A stretch of DNA of 51,999 nt from a virus: the IMG/VR virus record IMGVR_UViG_3300050821_003104, positions 1 to 51,999 of that record, one strand, 5' to 3'. A model generated the notes under the pieces. That model worked only from the letters and a program-made list of their open reading frames with translations. It had not been told where the DNA came from and did not search any database. Below are positions 1 through 6,164 of this stretch, in pieces. Every line of letters starts with the position of its first letter. The first letter of the stretch is position 1. The position numbers and the translations under genes are program-made.

Positions 1-98
1 CGGCAATCGCGGGCGTCGGCGGGGCGGTAGGTGCGGTCGTCATGTCTTAAAACTCCAATTGTTGGTTAATATCGAGGGGTAGATTAGAAGCGACTGAC
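1..98. repeat. Terminal direct repeat, left copy
   Basis: These 98 bases are identical to 51902-51999. The window is therefore a complete circle of 51,901 bp, or a linear genome with a 98-bp direct repeat. The repeat length is typical of a k-mer overlap left by an assembler, so a physical repeat is not proven. Bases 1-43 are the 5' end of the 159-residue leftward gene whose full copy is at 51465-51944; they are not a separate gene. Confidence 0.95.
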
Positions 99-406
99 GC
101 ACGTGTCAAGTATGCCGCAGCTTTATTCACGCCGGCTAAGTTGTCGCCGAGGGCGCCAATTGCTGTATTGCAAGGCCAACAAATCCAACCGCGAAAAATG
201 CCGGTTACATGGTCGTGGTCCGCGTTGAGGCGCCGGCCGTCCGTTGGCACTTTATCGCAGCACTCGCACGCGGTCGGTATTGGGCGCAACGGTACGACAC
301 CGCGGATTCGCCAAGTCGCCTTGCGGCACTGTTGGCGCACCCGCTCGGCTTTCTCGTGAATCTTACTTGGTAAAAAGCCGAGCGACTTTGTTGGAATCAG
401 GGACAA
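47..406 (-). CDS. Endonuclease VII-like HNH nuclease
   Basis: A 119-residue protein of the recombination endonuclease VII family (Pfam Endonuclease_7), metal-dependent enzymes that cut branched DNA or act as HNH nickases. Visible features are a Cys cluster (C47, C49, C50), the core ADHDHVTG at about 62-69, and the second zinc pair CWPCN at 76-80. The start is TTG at 406, chosen because AGGAG sits 8 nt upstream; it overlaps the preceding exonuclease gene by 44 bp. The stop lies 3 bp before the ATG of the next leftward gene across the circle junction. In this operon it probably resolves replication or recombination intermediates before packaging. Confidence 0.85.
   Translation of the reverse strand: MSLIPTKSLGFLPSKIHEKAERVRQQCRKATWRIRGVVPLRPIPTACECCDKVPTDGRRLNADHDHVTGIFRGWICWPCNTAIGALGDNLAGVNKAAAYLTRASVASNLPLDINQQLEF
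95..108. promoter_or_regulatory. 14-bp palindrome, intragenic copy
   Basis: TGACGCACGTGTCA matches the genome-wide TGAC-N6-GTCA palindrome. It lies inside the endonuclease VII gene, at the right edge of the 98-bp terminal repeat. No promoter is evident around it. Confidence 0.6.
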
Positions 407-1472
407 GTTTAAATGCTCCTTTAGGCCGATCGCTATATTGGGTCACGAGCGCATCACTAAGTATTTTCCGTTGCTTCGCTTGCGTCGGCGTTATGGGCTT
501 CGGCGGCGACATCACGGTTTTGCCGTTGAGTTGTGCCGTGAACTCCACAACCTCAATCGGCATTGTCCACGTGAGGCGCCCAACGGTTTGTTCCATGCCG
601 AAATAGGGGACGCGTTTACCGCTGCGTATCATTCCCTCGGCGAGTGCTGCTAAGCCGGTTTCGCGCGCCTCAAGTCGCTTAATGAATTCTTGCACAACCT
701 TAAGTTCGCGGCCCACATCCTCGGGCGTCGATACCATCGGGTCGGCGCGGCCGGCGAAGTCGATACCGTTGCCGACTGTCTTGGCGTAGGTTTTGCACGT
801 CGCGCGGGCCGGGCAATAGGTGCAATGCGTGCCGCTGATTATGCGCGGGTTCGGCCCCTCGGCCTCGCGTACTGCGGCCTGCATGCGTTCGAGATAGGGC
901 CAAATCTCGGGCAGGGAAATTGTCCAAGTGCGTATGGGCTTCGCGCCATAGTACCGCGGTTGAACAATCGTCATTTCCAAACGGTACTCGGGGTCGCCGT
1001 AAATTTCCCATTCATCAATGAGCCCGACGAGGTACGCGAGCAATTGCCAGCACTCGAACTCGTCCACAAAACCGTGCCCGAATTTGTAGTCCGCGACGCG
1101 CGCGATTTTGGCGATTCGGTTTATCTGCCTCGCATCGGGCGTGCCCCAACACTTGGTCATGTGGATACGTTGGATTTGCACGGGCGTCTCGATATGCGCC
1201 GGGTAGCCTTCTAGGGCCTCACACCACAGCGCCGCGCCGTCTAACATTTCCTCGGTTGTCTCAACGCCGTTTTGACACGGCTGTCCGATTTCGCGGTTGA
1301 ACTTTTCGCCGAGCGTGGCCGCCATGGCTGCGACCCAATGGCCGGCCTCGCCCTCGCGTGTGGCCTCTGTCTCCGCCTCGGGCGGCAGCAAGGATGCTTG
1401 CTTTTTCCAGCCCGGGCAGGCGACGGTTAGATACATCGAACTCGGCGCAAAGTCGGCATGTAGTTCGGTCAC
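363..1472 (-). CDS. DUF2800 Cas4-like exonuclease
   Basis: A 369-residue PD-(D/E)XK nuclease of the phage DUF2800 type, related to RecB/Cas4 exonucleases. Visible motifs are GEAGHW near 41-46, D113 in TPDAR, the catalytic VADYKFG (D128, K130) and QLLAYL near 143-148. Four cysteines, C19 near the N terminus and C217, C220 and C226, match the [4Fe-4S] arrangement of Cas4/AddB. The start is GTG at 1472 in a 4-bp GTGA overlap with the upstream gene. It sits in one operon with DUF2815 and polymerase A, the usual phage replication-recombination set, where it would supply 3' or 5' single strands for annealing. Confidence 0.88.
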   Translation of the reverse strand: MTELHADFAPSSMYLTVACPGWKKQASLLPPEAETEATREGEAGHWVAAMAATLGEKFNREIGQPCQNGVETTEEMLDGAALWCEALEGYPAHIETPVQIQRIHMTKCWGTPDARQINRIAKIARVADYKFGHGFVDEFECWQLLAYLVGLIDEWEIYGDPEYRLEMTIVQPRYYGAKPIRTWTISLPEIWPYLERMQAAVREAEGPNPRIISGTHCTYCPARATCKTYAKTVGNGIDFAGRADPMVSTPEDVGRELKVVQEFIKRLEARETGLAALAEGMIRSGKRVPYFGMEQTVGRLTWTMPIEVVEFTAQLNGKTVMSPPKPITPTQAKQRKILSDALVTQYSDRPKGAFKLVPDSNKVARLFTK

Positions 1473-1657
1473 TGGCGTTTCGTCCTTTGCCCCTCAAGTG
1501 TGGGCGCATACTCAATATTCAAGGAAACAACATAACCCCTATGGGCGCCGTCGATTGGGTCAACCCAACGGTACGTGTTGCCAAACACGTGTTCCGCCGC
1601 AACCCCTCGCCTGAAATGTAGGCGAGGGGCCGGGTTGGAAGTCACGAGCTTAAGCAC
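1469..1657 (-). CDS. Small conserved-position protein, 62 residues
   Basis: A 62-residue protein with no recognised domain. The start is GTG at 1657, overlapping the upstream gene by 16 bp, and the stop overlaps the DUF2800 start as GTGA, so it is translationally coupled on both sides. It has a basic N-terminal half and no membrane segment. Its position between two replication genes suggests an accessory role, but nothing in the sequence shows one. Confidence 0.65.
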   Translation of the reverse strand: MLKLVTSNPAPRLHFRRGVAAEHVFGNTYRWVDPIDGAHRGYVVSLNIEYAPTLEGQRTKRQ

Positions 1658-2511
1658 TTGTCGATAGCTGCGTTGACGCTCGCAATCAAAGGTGCGTTGT
1701 TTATCAATGCCGCCATTTCCTCGGGCTTGAGGCCGACGCCCAACAGCGCCGCGTTGACTTGGTCGGTTGACAGCTTACCCGCAGCACTCGCGGCTTGGAT
1801 TTTCTGCATGAGCCCTCGGAAGTCAATCACTCCCGATTGCACGGCCGCAGCCGGGACAGCAACGCCAGCCGTAGGGGGCGGCGGGGGCGGAGGAGGCGGC
1901 GCAGTAGCCGCAGCCGGCGGGGCGCTCGTCGTCGGGGCTGGCGCGTTTCCCGGTTTGTTTTGTGCCTCGCACGCTGTCACCAAATCTTGCGACACGCCGC
2001 GTTTGTTTTTCCATTCGCCGCCGATTTTCTTGGCGCGGTTCGTGGCATGTATGCGGCTGTCCCAAGGCATGCCGCGCGAATCATACTCAACGGCAACGGC
2101 AGGACCGGGCGGCACGGGAGTCGGGGGCGGCGGCGGCGCCGTATTCCCGGGAACATCAACGGATGTAGTCAACGAGGATACGGCCCCCTCGTCGTCAAAT
2201 GTAACCTCGGGGTCGCTGTCGCCGACAACTTCGGCCATCGTGACCGGCGGCGGGGGCGGAGGAGGCGGCGCAACGGCGGCAGCCTCGACGGGGGCCGGCG
2301 CTTCGTAAGTGTCGTCGAGATTCGGCAGCACAATAGCGACTCGGGCGACAGCGTCAGATAGACCGGCTGTTGTGTCCTCAATGTCTCGGCCGATTTGCTC
2401 GCGTCGGTCGGCGCGGGCCGCGGGGCCGGCGGCGAAGTTATCGACGAGGTACTTGCCGAACTTGTACAATTGGTCGTGGTCGTCGTTGACCGTATCAATC
2501 ATTATTTGCAC
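1642..2511 (-). CDS. Proline-rich replication-operon protein
   Basis: A 289-residue protein that opens the leftward replication operon. The middle is low complexity, with two Pro-rich tracts (about 80-90 and 200-212). Near 145-168 is the block PWDSRIHA ... GEWKNKRG, a motif I know from many uncharacterised phage proteins. The last 60 residues look helical. GTG at 2511 is preferred over ATG at 2502 because GGAG lies 9 nt before the GTG. It is driven by the promoter at 2547-2575. Possible roles are scaffolding or single-strand DNA handling; the function is unknown. Confidence 0.75.
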   Translation of the reverse strand: MQIMIDTVNDDHDQLYKFGKYLVDNFAAGPAARADRREQIGRDIEDTTAGLSDAVARVAIVLPNLDDTYEAPAPVEAAAVAPPPPPPPPVTMAEVVGDSDPEVTFDDEGAVSSLTTSVDVPGNTAPPPPPTPVPPGPAVAVEYDSRGMPWDSRIHATNRAKKIGGEWKNKRGVSQDLVTACEAQNKPGNAPAPTTSAPPAAATAPPPPPPPPPTAGVAVPAAAVQSGVIDFRGLMQKIQAASAAGKLSTDQVNAALLGVGLKPEEMAALINNAPLIASVNAAIDKCLSS

Positions 2512-2546
2512 GTGGATAAACTCCGTTTGGTGTTGACGTGGGCCGC

Positions 2547-2575
2547 AATATAAGGCAGCCTGACACGCCTGTCAA
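2547..2575 (-). promoter_or_regulatory. Leftward replication promoter with operator
   Basis: Read leftward, TTGACA (2575-2570) and TATATT (2552-2547) are separated by exactly 17 bp, a near-perfect sigma70 promoter. The 14-bp palindrome TGACACGCCTGTCA (2561-2574) covers the -35 box, so a bound protein would block polymerase. The palindrome also lies 15 bp before the start of the divergent helicase gene and could control both directions. Confidence 0.85.
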
Positions 2576-2588
2576 CTTGTGAGACGAA

Positions 2589-4310
2589 ATGCTAAGAGAC
2601 TTTCAGCAAGAGCTAAAGGCCCGAACATACGAAGCATGGGCACGAGGCGCCCGTAACGTGATGGTCGTAACCGCTACAGGCGGCGGCAAAACGGTTTTAT
2701 TCTGCAACATCATTGCCGAGCTTGAACGCCCAACCGTTTCAATCAGCCATAGACAAGAGCTAGTCGGCCAAGCCGCGCTCGCCCTCAATCGCGAACAGGT
2801 GCCGCATGGAATCATTGCCCCCCAAGCTATCCAACGTCAGATTATTACCCTTGAACAAGAGATGCACGGCCGCAGCTTCTACAGCCCTCGCGCAGCCGTA
2901 CGCGTTGCCGGTGTCGATACTCTCATTGGGCACGACCCGGCCGACCCGTGGTTACGGCAAGTCGAATTGGTTGTACAAGACGAGGGCCACCACGTCGCCA
3001 ACGACAATAAATGGATGCGCGCCCAAGCGATGTTTCCCGCAGCGCGCGGGCTCCTCGTCACTGCCCACGCCATACGAGCCGACGGCCGCGGATTGGGCCG
3101 GCCACCAACGGGCGATGGTCTCGTTGACGAACTTATTGTTGGGCCGTGCGGCCGAAACTTAATTGACCGCGGGTTCCTGTGCGATTATCGATTGATCGCG
3201 CCCCCCTCTGGCATCCATGTCGAGGATATCGAAATCAGCGAGACGACCGGCGAGTACAACTACAAGAAAGTACGCGCCCGGGTGCATGCGTCCAAAACCA
3301 TTGTCGGCGATGTGGTCGAGCATTACATCAAGTTTGCCCGCGGCAAGCTCGGTATTACGTTCGCGGTCGATATCGAGGCCGCCACGGAAATCGCGGCGAA
3401 GTATCGCAGCGAAGGAATAAACGCGGAAATCATAACGGCCAAGACGCCGCTTGCAATCCGCGGTCAATTGATGCGTCAGTTTCGGCGCCGGCAAATCCTG
3501 CAACTCGTTTCGGTCGATGTACTCGGCGAGGGTGTGGACGTACCCGCCGTCGAGGTTGTGAGCATGGCGCGGCCGACGGCGTCGTTTCAGTTGTACGGCC
3601 AACAGTTCGGCCGCGCGCTGCGCCTCATGCTGACAGACGAACAAAACGCAACATGGAACGCTCGTAGCGACGCGCAGCGGCTAGCTGAGATTGCCACGAG
3701 TATCAAGCCCAAGGCCCTTATAATCGACCACGTCGAGAATTATGTGCGCCACGGGCTGCCCGATGTCGAGCGCTCGTATTCGCTCGCACGCGCCGAGCGC
3801 CGATCCCGCAAAAAGAAAAACGACGAGATACCCTTGCGTTACTGCGTCAATCCCGAATGCCTCGAACCGTATGAAATAACGCTGTCAGTTTGTCCGAACT
3901 GCGGAACGCCTCGGCCGCCGCCTGCAAAGCGCGGCAGCCCCGAGGAGGTAGACGGTAACTGTTTTGAACTCGACCCCGCGGTATTGCATGCCATGCGCGT
4001 CGAGCAAGCGAAGGTTGACGGGCCGGCGCGCGTGCCAGTCGGAGCGGCTGACGTGGTTGTCAAGTCGATACACAAGAACCACGCGCGCCGGCAGGATGCG
4101 CAACGCGAATTGCGCGAGGCAATGGGCCTGTGGGCCGGATGGCAGCACCACACGCTAGGACGCGATCCGGCCGAAGTGCAACGCCGATTTTTCTACAAGT
4201 TCGGGCGGGATGTCATGAGCGCGCAAGTTCTCGGCGCCGACGACGCTTGGCTGTTGCGGGCGGAAATCGCGCGCGACTTAGACGCCAACAACATCGTGGC
4301 GGCCACGTGA
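2589..4310 (+). CDS. SF2 DEAD/DEAH-type helicase with zinc ribbon
   Basis: A 573-residue superfamily 2 helicase. Motif I is ATGGGKT (29-35), motif II is DEGHH (131-135) in place of DEAH, and motif VI is QQFGRALR (338-345). A four-Cys zinc ribbon, CVNPEC (419-424) and CPNC (435-438), follows the second RecA fold, and then comes a helical tail. It would unwind or remodel DNA during phage replication or recombination. It is divergent from the replication operon and shares its control region; the stop overlaps the next gene as GTGA. Confidence 0.9.
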   Translation: MLRDFQQELKARTYEAWARGARNVMVVTATGGGKTVLFCNIIAELERPTVSISHRQELVGQAALALNREQVPHGIIAPQAIQRQIITLEQEMHGRSFYSPRAAVRVAGVDTLIGHDPADPWLRQVELVVQDEGHHVANDNKWMRAQAMFPAARGLLVTAHAIRADGRGLGRPPTGDGLVDELIVGPCGRNLIDRGFLCDYRLIAPPSGIHVEDIEISETTGEYNYKKVRARVHASKTIVGDVVEHYIKFARGKLGITFAVDIEAATEIAAKYRSEGINAEIITAKTPLAIRGQLMRQFRRRQILQLVSVDVLGEGVDVPAVEVVSMARPTASFQLYGQQFGRALRLMLTDEQNATWNARSDAQRLAEIATSIKPKALIIDHVENYVRHGLPDVERSYSLARAERRSRKKKNDEIPLRYCVNPECLEPYEITLSVCPNCGTPRPPPAKRGSPEEVDGNCFELDPAVLHAMRVEQAKVDGPARVPVGAADVVVKSIHKNHARRQDAQRELREAMGLWAGWQHHTLGRDPAEVQRRFFYKFGRDVMSAQVLGADDAWLLRAEIARDLDANNIVAAT

Positions 4311-4675
4311 ATCGAATCTATGTCAACATGGAACAGCGTCTAATCGTCAACTCGGTACTCGACTTAATAACCGGCTGTTGGGTTTGGATTGCCGCCCGAG
4401 ATAAAAGGGCCTCGACGCCATACGGCAAAATCAGCGTGCGCGTCCCGGGCCGCGATCGGCCGATTATGCGCCAAGCGCATCTCGTCAGTTACGAAACGTT
4501 CATTGGCCCCATACCCGAGGGCCACGAGATAGACCACACTTGCAGGTATGGGTTTTGCATTTGCCCGGATCATTTAGAGGCTGTGTTGCCGCTCGTCAAT
4601 AAGGATCGGCGAATATTTAAACACACGGCCAAAACAACCACGTACAGAGGAACAAGCGCCCATGCCCAAATTTAA
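4307..4675 (+). CDS. HNH endonuclease, homing-type fold
   Basis: A 122-residue HNH protein. It begins with GCWVWIAA, followed by a beta-rich DNA-contact region, and has the core HEIDHTC then CICPDHLE, with His and Cys residues suited to metal binding. This layout is that of free-standing phage HNH endonucleases. GTG at 4307 is chosen because it overlaps the helicase stop as GTGA; ATG at 4329 is an alternative. It may be a selfish element carried between helicase and VRR-NUC, or part of the replication set. Confidence 0.8.
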   Translation: MNRIYVNMEQRLIVNSVLDLITGCWVWIAARDKRASTPYGKISVRVPGRDRPIMRQAHLVSYETFIGPIPEGHEIDHTCRYGFCICPDHLEAVLPLVNKDRRIFKHTAKTTTYRGTSAHAQI

Positions 4676-4934
4676 AGTTTTCGCCTTTTGGTTCGCCGCC
4701 GAGTTTGTGCTGTACGGGCTCTTGGTCGCCAACGGCCGCGCCTATGTGCAAGCGAACTACGGGGCAACGCTCGTCACTGACATGACGATATCAGCCTTTA
4801 ATTTCTGGTTTGCCGTCAAGTTCATTGAGGGCAAGGATAACCGCACATGGCCCGCGCTCGCCGGCTGCGTCCTTGGCGGCGGCGCGGGTTCCCTATGCTC
4901 TATCGCGCTCACGAAATGGCTGTACGGCGCATGA
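4662..4934 (+). CDS. Small membrane protein, 90 residues
   Basis: A 90-residue protein with two or three predicted membrane segments (about 6-25, 42-54 and 64-88). GAGG lies 10 nt before the ATG. It overlaps the HNH gene by 14 bp and the VRR-NUC gene by 4 bp (ATGA), so it belongs to the same transcript. No enzyme motif is visible. Its place among replication nucleases rather than lysis genes argues against a simple holin. Confidence 0.75.
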   Translation: MPKFKVFAFWFAAEFVLYGLLVANGRAYVQANYGATLVTDMTISAFNFWFAVKFIEGKDNRTWPALAGCVLGGGAGSLCSIALTKWLYGA

Positions 4935-5314
4935 GCGCCAGCGAAAGCAATGTATCGAGCCGCACGCGATTGGCCGCCGTGGCGAAGCACTGGCGCCTAT
5001 GGCGCAACAATCGCGGCGCCGGCAAGCTCAAAAACGGAAACTTTGTACGGTGGGGCCTCGCGAACGATTCAAAGAAACTCGGCAACAAGCTCAAGTCCGC
5101 GGACTTGATCGGCTGGCGCCCCGTGATTATAACCCCGGACATGGTCGGCAAAGTTATCGCGCAATTCGTTTCTGTCGAGACCAAGGCCGAGGATTGGACG
5201 CCGCCGCCGCTCGATACCAAAGACGCCGACGCGGCTGCCCAATATCTTTGGGCCGACCTAGTCAACCGTGAGGGCGGCTACGCAGTATTTATCAACGATC
5301 CGACGAAGCTATAG
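4931..5314 (+). CDS. VRR-NUC nuclease
   Basis: A 127-residue PD-(D/E)XK nuclease of the VRR-NUC family, single-domain phage enzymes often encoded beside DUF2800, DUF2815 and polymerase A. The core is KSADLIGWRP (55-64), with the catalytic Asp in SADLIG, followed by the beta strand FVSVETK with E83 and K85. The start is in the ATGA overlap with the membrane-protein gene. It likely cuts flaps or branched structures during replication. Confidence 0.85.
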   Translation: MSASESNVSSRTRLAAVAKHWRLWRNNRGAGKLKNGNFVRWGLANDSKKLGNKLKSADLIGWRPVIITPDMVGKVIAQFVSVETKAEDWTPPPLDTKDADAAAQYLWADLVNREGGYAVFINDPTKL

Positions 5315-5315
5315 A

Positions 5316-5345
5316 TTGACACGCGTGGCAGAAACTAACCATACT
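5316..5345 (+). promoter_or_regulatory. Promoter and operator of the TetR-like gene
   Basis: TTGACA (5316-5321), an 18-bp spacer and CATACT (5340-5345) form a sigma70-like promoter. The -35 box is part of TGACACGCGTGGCA (5317-5330), a one-mismatch copy of the genome-wide palindrome. The next gene is the only TetR-like regulator, which is what autoregulation would look like. AGGAG follows at 5360-5364. Confidence 0.75.
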
Positions 5346-5373
5346 GTCGCGCCACACTTAGGAGTATTTTACC

Positions 5374-5670
5374 TTGGATAAACAAACCATTCTGTCGGCG
5401 GCCGTCACGCTCGCCAAGTCCCGCGGGTATCGCGGCGTTCTCAAGCGTCACCTGTCGGGCGTGCTTGGTATCGGTATGGGTACCGTCAACTATCATTTCG
5501 GAACCATGGACGCGCTGCGCGCCGAAATCGTACGCGAGGCAATCCGCTCGGACGACCGGCAAATTGTGTTGCAGGCCGTGGCACTGCGCGACCCGATCGT
5601 ATGGCGCAAGAACCTCGCGCCGAGCTTGCGGGAAAAACTCGACGCCATGGGCATAAGTCTTACAGCGTGA
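5374..5670 (+). CDS. Minimal TetR-like DNA-binding regulator
   Basis: A 98-residue protein whose first 55 residues match the N-terminal helix-turn-helix of TetR regulators: ILSAAVTLAKSRGYRG, then a recognition helix region ending in GTVNYHFG (36-43). Typical TetR proteins have about 200 residues; here the ligand-binding half is missing, leaving only about 40 further residues, perhaps a small dimer interface. The TTG start at 5374 is supported by AGGAG 9 nt upstream. I infer that it binds the TGAC-N6-GTCA palindromes found at its own promoter and across the genome. It heads an operon with primase and helicase. Confidence 0.82.
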   Translation: MDKQTILSAAVTLAKSRGYRGVLKRHLSGVLGIGMGTVNYHFGTMDALRAEIVREAIRSDDRQIVLQAVALRDPIVWRKNLAPSLREKLDAMGISLTA

Positions 5671-6164
5671 ACCCGTTCGCGGCTTGGGTATCCGCCAAGC
5701 CTATGTTTATCGTTTGGCGCGGCTCGGATAAGTCGCCCATTGACCCGTTGCACCCGGCGCCCGAGTCGGACTTTGCACGGTCGGACGCGCAAAAGCCGGC
5801 GACATGGCTGTCCTACGATGTCGCTGCGGAATACGCGCGCGCGCTCGGGGCCGGCTACGGCGTCGGTATCGTCATACACGAGGGTTGCGGCTTGCTGTGC
5901 GTCGATATCGACGGCTGCCTAGTTGATGGCAAGCTAACTGCCCTCGCCCGCGGTATGATCCGAGACACGTTTGCGATGTTCCCTGATTTGTACGTCGAAA
6001 TCAGCATGAGCGGCCGAGGCGTGCATATAATCGGGCCATACACGGGGGCGCCGCCGCCGCACTCGACCAAGAACCACGAACACCATATGGAACTGTATAC
6101 ATCGAAACGCTACATCGCATTGACCGGCAATTTGATACGGGCGAGCGATGAAAGACTTAACTGA
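5667..6164 (+). CDS. Primase-polymerase (AEP fold)
   Basis: A 165-residue archaeo-eukaryotic primase-type domain. Motif I is CVDIDG (D80 and D82), motif II is SMSGRGVHIIG (113-123), and motif III is in MELYTSKRYIALTG (141-154). GTG at 5667 is chosen because it overlaps the TetR-like stop as GTGA; an earlier ATG at 5601 would lie deep in that gene. It makes primers, and perhaps short DNA, for replication. It is separate from the helicase, with which it is usually fused; the two genes overlap by 17 bp. Confidence 0.85.
   Translation: MNPFAAWVSAKPMFIVWRGSDKSPIDPLHPAPESDFARSDAQKPATWLSYDVAAEYARALGAGYGVGIVIHEGCGLLCVDIDGCLVDGKLTALARGMIRDTFAMFPDLYVEISMSGRGVHIIGPYTGAPPPHSTKNHEHHMELYTSKRYIALTGNLIRASDERLN

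Noticed and set aside
1658-2308. Long Gly-rich rightward open frame opposite the proline-rich gene
   Set aside because: It is the complement of Pro-rich codons in a GC-rich gene, with no ribosome site and no place in an operon.
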